Assembly: GCA_009869945.1 (NCBI GenBank)
Contig: WIXG01000258.1
Span: 1 to 64,000, forward strand
Source of the DNA: Mesaphorura yosii
Lineage: Eukaryota; Arthropoda; Collembola; Poduromorpha; Tullbergiidae
Length of the DNA: 64,000 bases
Direction of reading: 5' to 3'
A model generated the notes under the pieces. That model worked only from the letters and a program-made list of their open reading frames with translations. It was not told the DNA's origin and did no database searches. Below, piece by piece: positions 38,501 to 51,665 of the stretch; position 1 is the first letter of the stretch; the number at the start of each line of letters is the position of its first letter. Position numbers and translations under genes: made by a program.

Positions 38501-41500
38501 CACTCAAGGTTAGATATTCAAAATGAGCAGCGGGGTAGCAAGTTTAAGCATACACGTGCTTGACGCATGACATGTTCTGTATAATTGACTTTTCGTGTCC
38601 ATGTCCGATTTTAGCACATGCAAATTCTGATTCAGTGTTCATAAACAGACTCCACACTCAAGCATGCATTCTGCCTCGAGCGACAAGCACAAAGGCAAGA
38701 CCAGGAAAGACTAGGCAGCTCGTAATTAAATAAGACTTTAATTTTAGAGTTACAACGCTAATTAGCGCGGTTTTCTAACGCAGAAGAACTAACATGGGGT
38801 TCAGCACCAAGCGAACTCGTTTAGAACATTGGAGTTAGGTGTACCTTTTGGTCTAAATTATAAATTCCGAGCTCCAAGCCCTTGAGACTTCTGACTTCAC
38901 ATGACTGGCATTGAAACGGGTCTCATTAGTAAAATTAGTGCTCCAGAATAGATCTGGTGTCGCTTTCGGTTAAGTTCAAGTTCTAATGCAATAATATGAA
39001 ATAGTAAAGTTGGCCATATGTAAGCACAACTAGTCTTACTGTGAATAAATAATCATAAACATTACTAGCTTGGCTAGAAAGGTCTTTCTTTTCTCCGTGC
39101 TTCGTGCAGTAATCGCACAATCGCCAACTGCCAGGCACCAGGCAGACCAGCGGCTTGCAAAAAGAACCTTGGCCTTCTCTGTCTCTGTCATGACTCTCCT
39201 AGCAGGCCGACATAAAATATAAATGTGTTTCTGGAGATTTCTTTCCTCGACTGGCCCGGACAATTCTTAAGAAAAGATCCTCGTGGGTTTGTCCGCGCAG
39301 AGCAGGCGAGCCGAGCCTTGATGATGATTGCCACTGCCGTCACCGTTGTGGTCATTTTGTATTTCGCATTTCGCCTCTCGCCTGTTTGCAAGAAGAAAAG
39401 GACAATGCAGCTGGACGGAAAAGAAAGCTCAAACCTCAAAGATGTACTTTGGGGATTCTTGGCCATGAGCAAGCGGACAATCCAAAAATACTTTTTATGC
39501 TGGTATGAACGTTATTGCCACTAACACGGATATAAACTGAGTGATGTAATATTACCGGCCTCAGCTTCACAAGCCTGTTCAGAGTGCAGGGTGGACCAAA
39601 CCCAACGTACAAACATTACTGACTTTACCGTAATTCGACAATGCGAGCAGGCTAAATTGGCCCCTTATATTTGGTCATAAAATTACACACAAGATAGAAA
39701 GTTCTCCAAGCAATCGTAAAAGTGCGAAACAAGTGTTTCGTATTTGGAAGGTAGCGTCAGCATTCTGGTTCTGACATTCTCTGCAATTTTGAAGTGACGA
39801 TTACCAATAATATGGGATGGTTTCATTTTTAACAGATGCATGTGTATTATGCGGAATGCTTTTGTCAACACGGATTGATCTGCGAGCTGTAATAAGAAAA
39901 TAATGAATACATCAGAGAGTAAATACCTGAGTTTTGTAAAGGTCGGAAGTTGATTCAAGATTCAAACCGCGTGCAACCACAAATTCTCCGTGCATGTTAA
40001 CTGCAATTATTGTACCAAGCTACACTTTGCTCTTGTACACAGTATCAGGTGACCGTGGACGTGCAGTTTCCGTTTGCCTTTTCAATCAACCGTAATTTTC
40101 AAAAGATGTCTACGCATCTTCATACATGCACACTTGCTATAACCAAAGTGTTTTAATGAGTAATGAAAATTGCACACGTCGCATCAATCGAACCGTAAAC
40201 CACTACCACAAGGCAGAGGTTAGGGCGAAAATCTCATTACTTACTTAAATACAGAATAACGTGAATCTTCCTTTAGTGTATAAAACAGGGTCTCTGGTAC
40301 AAGATTCTCTGCTAAACTCTCTACTGCACCTCAGAAACACAACCTTAGCATTAGCATGAAACCAACACCACCGCGTTAACTCAACCTGGACGGAATCAGA
40401 CGCTTTATGGCAGTTTGTCGTGTCCCGATATAGTCAAATTAGTCACCAGTCTCCAAACTTTAGCCAAGCATGCAACAATTACGCTACATTGAGAACTTAC
40501 AATTTAATAGACCGCGTTGCTATTGTTGGACTCCCAAGAAGACGAACGAAAATAAGAAAGTGACCAAAATTCTAATATTTCAATGGTTGTTGTAGAGTAA
40601 TGAAATCGAACAGCTTGGCGAAGTAAACTTGGCACTTGGCACACTAACTAAAATTCTCAGTTTGCATTGGATGTAAGACAGATTTGGCAATGGTAAAGTC
40701 AAGCCGCAGTTGTGGGAGTAGAAATAGCGAAGGTACAGCCGTGCATTACTCTCACGTTCACGCGTCCAATTAGTGTCGGCACCATTATGTCAAATGTAAA
40801 TACTGTTTCTCTTGTATAATCGCCAATCACGTAATGTATACAAAAATGAACAACACCAACCCGCTGCTGTTAACTTGACATTGACGGATACTCGGAATTA
40901 AGCGGAAAATATTCTTGTAATGATGCAGTTATCCACGTTCTCAATGGCAATGGAAAGAGTCGCACCAGCGCAGCACATGTACGTGAATATGTGATGAGAC
41001 GTGTTTTATGTATTATTTCCCGGCCACGCTTGATCGCTAGCTGCTAGACGCTAACATTGACTTTGGGAATTAAAGACAGCTCCTGTTCTCGTTCTAGTCA
41101 CTTGCTGGTGCACCGTGCTCCAACTGACAGATTTATGTTGCCACTGTGCTAAGCCACGCTGAGAAGCTGAGATGCTGTTCCCATTTGCACAAAATACACA
41201 GCAATACGGCTTTGGGTTTTCGGGTTTCAAGAGCAGACTAAACAGTGCATTTTAAATTGGTTGAATAAAAATAGATTTATGAAGGCGGCATGCAGAAGAT
41301 TGTGGAACAGTTGGACTTGAGACTTACTTTGGACTTGGAATGAACGATAAATCTCACAAAATAGCAAATACATGAATCTCAACTGTAGAATTTTAACTCG
41401 ATATTGATTTTTCTACGAAACGGGGCAAGGCGGGTTGGAAAGGTTGACTTGGTCGGGCGACGATGATGAAAAAATTAAAGAGGAAGGCAGAAAAATGTTC

Positions 41501-44500
41501 CAAGAGTTTATGATTGCTTTAAATTTCCATCCACTTGCTACTGCTGCACGGACAACGAGTCAACGAGTGCAATATTTCACATTGCTCTACAAGTTCACGA
41601 GGCACGAGGGCACAGACACAAATTGTGTCCACAAGTAGAACGAGGAAAGTCCAACTGTCAACTGCAACTAAAAGACCGCGTCACGCGTGCACGGTGGAAA
41701 GTCTTTTATAAATAAAGAAAAACAACAGAGAGAATTGAATTCTTTCTCGTCGGTGTGCACAAAGCAGGTCTCCCGTCTGTACTCTCACTCTGCCGTCTCA
41801 CGTTTCGTTGCACGTTTGCTGGATCTCCGAAGAAGACTAGTAGCAGAATCGGAAGGTTGGTTGAGTGCCAACCACTTTCCCACAGAACATGGAGCAAAAC
41901 AACTAGAGCTAGAGCCAGCGGATGGCAGATTCTACGGCTGCTAGTGCAAATGCAAAATGTGAAAGATTCAAGGCTTGTGTAAAGTAGAACAGAACAGGGC
42001 TCAAGCAAGCTGAAACTGAAAGAATAATGCTGCCCGTGCTAAAGTAAATACAATTTACTTAGCTACTGAGCAGCTGAACTGAACTACGCGTAGTCTGGGT
42101 TCCATTCCATCCGCCGCCGTGTCGAGCCATGCCATGCCATGCTGAATGGAACTGTTTATGCTCAGCAACAACCTTCTGTTCTACTCTATCTACCCCGCAG
42201 AACAGCAGGCTTCTGCAGTATCTTTTCAGTTCCTGTGACTGCAGAAGCGTTGAACGCTTGAACTTGACGCACGTGCGGCGGCGGTGTAGGGAAGTCAGGC
42301 TCAGGCTGTTGTCAAATTGTATTAACAAAGGTTCTTGATTTATTACAATACCAACGCCTGCATTCTAAGTTCAGTTCCGACCGCACAACTTCCGATGCGT
42401 TGGTGGGTACGGAGATGAGATTGGAGTTGCGGACTCGTCATGGCGTCAATGAATAAAATTCCAATCAATGCGGCTAAAGCTTGGCATGCAAGATAAGGAA
42501 ACCCTATTCTTCGCTACCGTTTGTCGCGAATTTTTTGCAAGTATGAATGTAGGACACCTCAAAAGGAAAGGAATCAGCGTCCAGCTGCGTGGCGCAAGAG
42601 AAAGCGTTTTTGTCTGCAGTTTCATAACCATTCACTCAGTCAAAGGGCACATTGCTTTCTCCGGCTCTATTAGCATGGACGAAAATGTATGAAAATGAAA
42701 ATGTATGCGAATGTGAAAGCTCCAAGACTTCCGACACTACGTACGAATGCTTGCCTTTACTTTCTAATGCTGTGCTTTTTCAGCTATGATTTTGCGGATG
42801 TTGGTTTCGCCAAGGCAAGAAAGATGTACTGGAGCCTTGCAGCAACCGGCCCGGCACGCTTTCTCCTTTCTCACTGCTTTGCAATGTGTACGCATAACCC
42901 CAATTCGCGAGGTGCAAGCTATCTCTTCACTGAGTTCATTTTTTGCAAGTGTGAATGTTTCGGGAACAAAGTAGAAAGTCTGGAACCCGGTCGTGCTTGC
43001 TGTTATTACTCGAGTTCTGTGGCGTGTTGTCTGCGCATCATTTTCCAGAATCTTTCTTCATTTCCTGCTATGCTTGCCTTTCTTCGTGTAGCTGAACCAT
43101 CTCCTAGTACGAGATGTTAGTTTCCAAAGTTTTGTTTCCTGCTTTTTCTTTTGGATCTTATGTATGAAAAGTGGATGGTTCTTATGCTTGAGTGCAAATT
43201 GGAAAGAAAGAATGTTAGTTAGAGCTCTCAGTGGTTTTTCTTCTGTCTGCACTTCAGCATTAATGCAAGCCTGGTCTTGTAACGGCTGGCCCGTTGGCCT
43301 TAGGTTCATGGTTATTATTATTATACGCATTTCTCCTTTAATGATTTTCTCTTTTTCGCAGAAAGCATCTTTCGCATACATAAATACACAAACAGGCTTG
43401 TTTTGTACTGCAATAATGAGTGACCTTGTTTGGTCTGGCGTCTTGTATACTTCCTGACTGATCTAATTCGAATTTTTGACGCATGCTTACGATCGGGCAC
43501 ATGTAATCAAAGTAAACACAAAACATAAAGAATTCAGGTCAATGGGATCCGAGTATATCCCAAAACCAAAACCGAAGATAAAATGATTACTCAGCATATG
43601 GCTTGAAGTTATGAAACAGTTTACAAAGTCCACGTACCACCAGCAACAAGTCCACTGGCAGGGGCCAACACCAAGCCACACCAAACCTTCCCAATCACAT
43701 GCGCTGATTTCGAAACGTAAACGAAAATTAACATTGTGTTAATCAAATCTGAGAAAGAAATAATGAGTTTTCCTCTTGGGCTTACTGGAGTAATTATTAT
43801 AAACATATTAGACAGTCACACACCAAAACAAAGAGGGGGAGCGTTATTTGAATTCTAGAGCAGGCTCTTGCCTTTGTTTTGTTCTTTAGAATGAAAATGA
43901 AATAGACTGCCAGAATGCCAGTGCCAAGAAAATTGAAAGTAAAAGAGTTATTAGCCCAAGGCGTGGAAAAATGAAACGTGCTATTACCGTTACCATTATT
44001 ATTGTGCATCAATGGAAAACTGTCCCTGCACAAAATGAAAGAAATGTTATGAGTGAGTTTTAAGAATAGCTTTTCAAATTGCTTGGCAAGGCTTACAAAG
44101 AATTTCTTGCACTGTGCCTGAAATGCCACCGATTTTCGGATGAATTCATTCAATATTAGTCAAAATGGGGCTGCAGACTGGATATTAGGCTGTCATTTGT
44201 ATTCATAAGTCCCACATCCCGTAATCTGCTTGACACACTCATCAGTGGCAAGCGCTAAATAGACAGGAGTGGGCCAATGGAAGGCAAATGGATTGAGTTG
44301 ACAAGTTTTCATCGTTTGTACGTACAGCGTTCTAAGTTTATACTGCTACTCAAAATTCGGGTTCCTATCGCCGCCTCTATGGTTCAGCTTCGGCTCACCA
44401 ACTCCCGAATCCTGACCATCTTTCTGGTTCATTCTGTGTCGACGTCTCTTCGCCCGTCTTGGCATAACACCTTAATGGCAATCTGTGGGCAATATATTAC

Positions 44501-46530
44501 TTTACACAAACATATGTGGGAAGAAATGAATATTTAATATATTTCGCAAACCTAAATATACACCAACAGCGTGCTTTCGTTTTTTGACTTCAAACCTCAT
44601 GAAGTCACCATTGCTAAAAACCCGCAGGTTCATTTCCATTTCAAAGTCTTTCCTGGTGCAGTGCTCTGGTTCCGAGTGCCCAGTCCAAAACACATTCGCC
44701 TTGGCGTTGCATTTCATTTCGAAATTGAATCCATTGATTTAGCACTTACCGTCTCACTCTCACTGAATCCCACCGAATAAATCGCCAAGATCTTAATTTT
44801 GATAAACGTGATAAACCTGATGTAATATTTTATAACTCGGAGTGGTATAACCAACGAGATGGTGCATATAGTAGTGAGCCAACGAAAAGATTAAAATCTT
44901 GTTTTAAAATGTTAGCATGTCGTCAACCAAAAAGCACTTTCCAATTTTGATTCAGTGACAAAGGCTACGAAATCTTTCTAGGCTTAAGACTATTTGGGAA
45001 GGTGTTTCCTCAAGATTGAGTAAAGTTCTCAGTGATTAGAACTTTTTGGTTGAGGCCGTCGTCTTGCTGGTAGAAGAGTGAAATGAATTAAGCGTCTTAG
45101 CATAAAGGAGGAAAGTTCTGTGCGGCAGAGTGAAAACGAACTATGAGTGAAGAAGTTTAAGCTCAAGCAAGAAAAGCAGAAAGTCTCACTTGTCCAAGTC
45201 TTGCAAATCCATCATGAGAAACTTTTATCCGAGCCGTGCAACATACTTCTATTCTTTCATGCGGATTTTAGTTAACGTATTGTGTGTATTGTGCTTCGTT
45301 CTCACAGGTAAGACTATCTACTGCACTGCCTGCTGAAGGACAAAAATTTCTTTGATTAAATGAGCACGAAAAGTCCCGGACGAATGGACCCACCCTGAAC
45401 AGAAAAGGAATTACTTTTGTGTCGCGCAGCAGGTAACTGGAATATGGAGTTCTCCATTGTTGGGCGGAGTTCTCGTGTGAATTACTGGAAATCCGCGCTG
45501 GTTTCAGAAACATTGCATGCAGCACGCAAATAACTGCCTTTCTGAGTTGGTGGTATGACAGATCAATGAGTTAGTTGAGATTCCAATCTAAAGAAGCTTC
45601 TTAAGTTGACCCAAAGAAATTTAGTGTTCGTAGCCAATAGAACCTGTCCCATCAAGCGCCATAGTCATTTAGACTAGCACGGCACAGTTAAACAAAGTCC
45701 GAAACACCAATTCGGCATGCCCAATTAGTTGATGATGACATCTGCACATCCTCATTAGACAAGCACTTGTGCAACAAATCTGTTCGCACTCTATTAGACA
45801 AGCTGGCATCACATTCGCAATTTTTCGCACGTAAATAGTACTGAACAATTTTGAACTTATGTTTTGAGTCGTACCGTCGGACTCAGCAGCCGCATTCTTC
45901 CCGTATCTTACTGTATATGAAGTTAAATGGTTCATAAAACTATGACGAAATTGAGATTTCTTCCGCCTCAATAAAAAGTATGGAATATTCCCTAGCTTCT
46001 CGATACCACGAAGTCATAATTTTAACTCAATCGTGAACCATCTTTCTCATTTCGTAGCACAGATTGGCAAAAGTCCATGACAGACGTTTCAGCACACATT
46101 TCAAATATCAAGATATGGCAGCAACCAGTTGACTCACATTTAATATGATCAATATTTTTATTATTTCAAACCACAAGATCTAAACATTGATAGCCTAGAG
46201 CCTAGCAGACTATGACCGACAAACCTTTTAAGACCTTTGCTCACAATTTACCACTCTTGGTCTGATTAGATCCAAAAGCGTTGGTCCTCGTCCTGATTCT
46301 AGCAACGTCCGGATCCAACTCGTATCTGGTGTCTCGTCCTATCCTAATTTCACGACACATAATTTACCAGAATGGCAGACTTTGTAATTGATCGATTATC
46401 CGTGTCGTCTTAATAATCCTTTTAATGCGCTGTGAAATACTTGGCCCTAGTCCAAGACACAAGTAAAGTCAGGCCAGAAACGAAGTGACATCTCCATTTA
46501 ACTTTTATTCCGCTCGTGTCCATTGGAACC
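35504..46530. other. Long divergent intergenic region between norpA and the Ig/FN3 gene
   Basis: About 11 kb without coding signal I can support. Open frames here, such as 37491-37865 and 42689-43120, show no domain, no good splice borders and no resemblance to a family. The region should hold the promoters, and possibly untranslated first exons, of both flanking genes. Confidence 0.5.
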
Positions 46531-49500
46531 ATGTTGTGTTGTCTGTTATGTTTAAATTTATTCGTAGAGCTGAGTGACTGTGAAGTCCAAAGTATCGTGA
46601 CAGGCTGCGCGCTGGTGACAACTGCCCCAGACACGCTCGTCGGTGGATCCAGTTTCAATATTTGCGGCAACAGAACCACACGAATCACGCCTCCGCCACC
46701 ACATATTATCCTGCCACAAATCCTGCCACCAGTGGAAATCCACAGTCCGCAGCTGAATCTAATTGTCCAGGCTGGTGACACAATCTTCTTGCCGTGTGCA
46801 GTGCAGAATTTGGGTAAGTGCGCAATTTTTGCACGAGAGGAGTGACGAGTAAAAGTTCTTCGCTCTCTTTCGGGGGTCAAAGCGCTCTCTCGCTTGTTTT
46901 CACTCAACAACAAAGAATAAATTAATTAAATGTGTGGTTTGAGGTTTCCAATAAAGTTTGTTTGCCCAAACAACTGCGAAGTTGCATGAAGCAGCGGTTG
47001 AAAAGAATTCTCCCGTCTCGAACAAAGGATAAAATCGACACGTTGAGTGAATGTTTTGTGAAAACTTTGGGTTCAAACGAGCAGAAACGTAGAACTCTCG
47101 AAAATTCCTCCCGAGCCCAACCACGACAAGTGGCAGATGTAAACTTTCACCGTGTGCTTATGCTTCCTGTTAATGCAAATATTAATCAGTGTAATTACTA
47201 CTCTGAGCTCTGACACGTGTTGGACATCTGCGGTTTCTCCTGCCTGCCGTCTGGCCAACCTGCTTAAGGTCATTCAGGTCATGTACTTAACAAACCTTCT
47301 GCTTCCTTTGAAGGAGACAACCAATTACTTTGGAGACACCGGAACAACATACTAATTGGCAACCATTATGTGCCCTCATTTGATCCCCGACGAGTACGCC
47401 TCCTCGAAGAATTTACGCTTGAACTATCTCACATCATTCCAGACGACGCAGGTTCCTACGAATGTCTCATCACAACGACGCTGCCAATGCTCAGTGTAAT
47501 CCATACTGTTACGATTGTAGGTGAGTGCTTCAGTCAACGCTTGACCTTTTAAATTCGCGAGAAATGTGAATTTCGCCTTGGCTCGAGCTCGAACTTATTG
47601 GAAAATATTCGGACCAGTTACTCGAAAAATGGAAGAATCGTTTGTTTTTTGTCTCCAATTCCAGAAAACTCCTACAGAGATTTGTGAAAAGTGCTCATGC
47701 ATGGAAGACCGACTCTGATGCATGTTGTGATTTTGTTAGTATCAATAACATTATGATTTGATGACCTCGTTGTGCAATTTTTCTCCAGCGAAGACTGCCA
47801 TATTTTTAGAGTTTTTCACAACCGGACAAGTTAGTTGACCCAGTTCTCAAGTATTTGTTTGCAGAATACAGACCGCTCAGCATCTCTGAAATAAACATGC
47901 GAAGTGCGATGAGTGATTACAATAATAGTTTACAAACTAGAGCGTGTGATAACAAACAATTATTATCACGAGCCTCTACTTCAGTGAAGCTTGAAATCGC
48001 AAATTCAGCCGCTTTTTAGATTCATTGAGGCGAGTAGACGAGGTGACCATTAAAAGTCCGTACCGTTAGTCAATGCAGTACAACACAAAAGTCACAGGAG
48101 ACCAAAGAATCCCTCTGTCATGTCAGGTCCCAGGCGCAAGCTAAGAAAAGTTGACATCGCATTTGTCATGCGAATATTCATTGACACTTGCTTTTGATGC
48201 AGATCCTCCTTCTCTCACCATCGAGCCCGATACTGGGTCCGTAATTGTAACCGAAGACGAAACGTTCAGGATTGGATGCATTCCAAGAGGAAACCCAGTG
48301 CCGACGATTAGCTGGTCCAAACGCGTTAGTCATATTTGTATGTTTGTCGCAATGAGCCTGACTAGCAGCACTTCATCAGCAGAATGATCTGGTTTCATAA
48401 TAAGATTATGATTGCACTCAGTTTCCATTTTTGTTTAGGACGGAAGAATTCCAATAGATCTTTATCTTCTTCGAAATTACTACATTAAAATAGAAAATGC
48501 AACCAGGGACGATGCAGGCCTTTATATTTGCAAGGCCAGCAACCAGATTGGAGCGCCAGTGTTTGGATCCATCTTCGTCCGCGTTCTTCGTAAGGCATTC
48601 AGAGGCAATTATTAATTGTCCTGACTTGAGAGGTCTAACTGATTGAAGTATGGTAATAACTCAGAAGTCCTCAAATTCTCCTTCTCCAGATATTCCAGAA
48701 GTAACTTTAACCATGAGAAGAGTGCATGGTGGAGAAAGGTATCCAGCTGAACTGACCTGCAATGTGAGAGCAGACCCCAGGGCAGAGGTAATTATTTCGT
48801 GGACTTCAGAAACACAGCATTATTGCTAAAACTCCTGGATGTTTGTGGCTCTTAGGTTCACTGGCTGTTTCAGGAAGCGCCAATCAAGTACACGCCACGT
48901 GTTTACACCGAAGTCAAGGGTAGGGAGCATCGTTTGATTCTGAATTCAGTTCGTGGTTCTGATTTCGGCATATACACCTGCATAGCAAATAACTCCTTTG
49001 GGTTTGACGCAAGGCACATTGAACTGACAGGTACAGACACACATTTTATGTGTCGCCCAAGTTAAGGTAGCCATTATTAGGCCCAATTGTGGCTTGATTA
49101 ATTTTTATCAGTCAATTAAGTAGAATGAAGTGTCCAGCGTGAGCGTTACGTGTAAACTTTCTTAATTAAGGTGTGCCGAAACAGCCCAATGTGACGAAGT
49201 GGAGAATATCACCATGCATTCCAAATTCCTATCAAGATGAGAGAGCTAGTAAATACAGACAGAAACTGCCAACTAATCAGGGCGACCAAAATCGAAATAA
49301 ATTGCCCCATTTCGATGCTCCAATTCAGTCACTGCTCTCGACAACTTTAACATCTCCAGACTGTTCAATTCAAATGACATTATTCTGGGTGGTGGAATCC
49401 TACAGCCCGCTGATTGATTACCAACTTACGTTTCGTGTTACAACACTACATAAAGTGATCAACAAAAAGCATGAGAATGAGGCGAGCGGCACAAATCGAG

Positions 49501-50051
49501 GTGATCAACCAGGACACCTGGATGGTCAAGATGAAATTGATGAGGAACAAGAGAGACACGCAGCGTGGAGAACGGTGACCATTCCGGCGGACCCCTCACT
49601 CAGTTTTCTCCACAGCAAAGCGTTCACGACATACGGAATCACGAACAATAGCATATTCGAAGGTGGACTTAAGGCCCGGAATAAATGGGGCTGGAGCACG
49701 TTGTCCAAGATGGTTAACCTCACCATTGCATCAGGTAATCATCCTCCCAAGCTTACATCATGAGAAGCCTCGATTAATTGTAATGTCATTGTCATCATTA
49801 ATTTAGAACTTGGACCGGCACCGCGAAGATCGGATTACAACGCTTTGGACTCAACTGATGCAGGTATGTATAGCATTTTTGTGGTGCTTCCGGTGACGAT
49901 GGGTGAGTTCCTAATCCAAGAACTCTCAATATTCTCTTTTACAGTGATAATTCTGATCAACACTGGACAAAGGACCATGCTTCCACTATACACGAGTATA
50001 ATTTGTCTGCTTATAATAAGTTCGATGAGTTCTTTCCTTGTGGAAATGTGA
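46531..50051 (+). CDS. Three-Ig plus FN3-like cell-surface protein (klingon/wrapper type)
   Basis: Probably a neural adhesion protein on the cell surface. Exons: 46531-46813, 47314-47520, 48203-48324, 48439-48589, 48690-48787, 48856-49030, 49171-49734, 49807-49863, 49945-50051; 1764 nt, 587 residues. Order: signal peptide (about 1-17), a Pro-rich stretch near 54-70, Ig1 (about 70-163; C89, W101, DDAGSYEC ending at 145), Ig2 (from 164; C, SW, DDAGLYIC), Ig3 (from about 255; LTC, HWLF, DFGIYTC), and a divergent FN3-like region encoded by one 564-nt exon (FWVVESYSP, LKARNKWGWS) with an acidic loop. The last about 18 residues are hydrophobic after TGQRTMLPLY, fitting a GPI-anchor signal. Drosophila Wrapper and Klingon share this layout. 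The start is the ATG before the signal peptide. Neither orthology nor ligand can be settled by eye. Confidence 0.9.
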
Positions 50052-50117
50052 CAACCACCGACAAGGTTCACCGACTCCAGCAGCACTAGCCACCATGACT
50101 ATGTCACTGCCTTAGAC

Positions 50118-50123
50118 AATAAA
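50118..50123 (+). terminator. Polyadenylation signal AATAAA for the Ig/FN3 gene
   Basis: AATAAA lies 67 bases after the stop; a second copy is at 50164-50169. Confidence 0.5.
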
Positions 50124-51640
50124 ATCACTGGAAAATGTTACAAGTATGTAGTGGACATAACAAAAATAAACCATTAATTTCCGCTCGTTGCTAATAAATT
50201 GCTATGCCCGAGTCCGAGAGTTGTATTGTTGTAATTATGTTATCTTTATCCGATTTATAAGCTCGTGACAAGATGGTTCCCTTTCTCTGTCCAGATTCAC
50301 GACTCCTTCCTCTTTATGTTAACCCTTGTCTCCCTTGCCACGACCACCGCTACTACACGCCTGGCTAATGAAAGATAAAGTGAGACTGGCATCTGTTCTT
50401 CTGCCCTTGACTTGCACTCCTGCATTATTTCACTGCATTTCAGTGAGTTCCGCTTCGTTCGTCCCACTACACATCATTTATCTAAGCACTAATAAGAAAA
50501 CTGAAAGGAAAGCATCAAAAAGGTGTGAAAGAATTATGATAAAACGCGGCAATAATTTCCCGCTTCCCCTTTCGTCTCGCCTGTTTCCAAATTAGCGGCC
50601 TCAGCAGCTCAACGAATACGATCGTCGCAGTTGCGCGGTCCTGAAAAAGTTAATTTCAACCAGGAAAATATAAGTCAACAACAGCATTAACACCGAGTGT
50701 GAGTAGTAGAGACATTTATTTGGTTTAAATGAACCCCAACTGGAGAGTCTTGAAAGAATAATGGAAACTTGGTCTTGGTGTTGGCCGTGTTGGAGTTTTC
50801 GTCTATTTTGTTTTATAGTCTCGTACACTCCTGCAGTTGAACGCTGTGAAGTAAAGAAGAAACTAATTTAAAGTTCATGTGTTTTCTCATTCTTGAACCT
50901 TTTCCTCCTCAACCGAGCCGAGTTAGACTTTTCATTATTATGTTTTATTTGAAGGTGCCTTCAAAATTCTCCTCATTAGCAACGTCGGATATTCTCTCAG
51001 GCAGCGCAGCGTAGGGCACCAGACTGCCTACAGATTAAAGATCGCTGTCCGCATTGCGCCTGCAGTCCTATAGTGCTCTTCCCAGTACCAGACACCAGCA
51101 GGGGATCTGAAACCGTACGGTTCTCTGAATATGTTTACGATGCGATGGTCAACAATTCTCTTGAACCCAAGTGCCAACTACTGCTAACAGCAAAATATCC
51201 ATAGCAGGCGAAATATCTACGGCGGCGGCTCCCATCAGCATTTGCGTCGTAAAGCATAGTCAACATAATACAATTCTTTAAAGTTCAAGCTCAAAAGTAC
51301 TCTGCATCTCGTATTGCCTTTTCGCTCAACTTCACTCATGCATAGCACGGCCTTGCTTTGTCTCAAGAACAGCCACCAAAGGGTGCTCGAAATCCGATTT
51401 GATCGTGCCTGGACAGAACCAGCTTTAATTTTCGACTCTCAAACTGACTCAATCGTCTTCTCTCATTTGATGATGTAGGAACTGGAAAGAGCATGGACAG
51501 TGCCAGACCATTTAAGATTAAAACTTAAATGAATCTGGTCACAAAAAGGGCAAAACAAAGGATGCACTGGCGGAAACTCGGGCCCGTGTGGAAAGGCGCC
51601 GCCCGACGCCTGCCCGAACCTTATTAGAGTGAGAGTGAGG

Positions 51641-51665
51641 ATGAAAATGAAAATGAAAATGAAAA
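51641..51665. repeat. Short tandem repeat of ATGAAA
   Basis: The unit ATGAAA occurs four times in a row (ATGAAAATGAAA...), a simple microsatellite. Its reverse strand encodes a spurious His-Phe run. Confidence 0.8.

Noticed and set aside
39225-39524. Plus-strand frame with a membrane-like segment
   Set aside because: It does not begin with ATG, has no flanking splice sites I trust and resembles no known protein.
42689-43120. Plus-strand open frame of 143 codons
   Set aside because: Cys- and Phe-rich translation without domain, splice borders or resemblance to any family; likely chance in a long gap.
46422-46913. Minus-strand open frame of 163 codons
   Set aside because: It lies antisense to the first exon of the Ig/FN3 gene, which has a signal peptide, Ig motif and phased splice sites.
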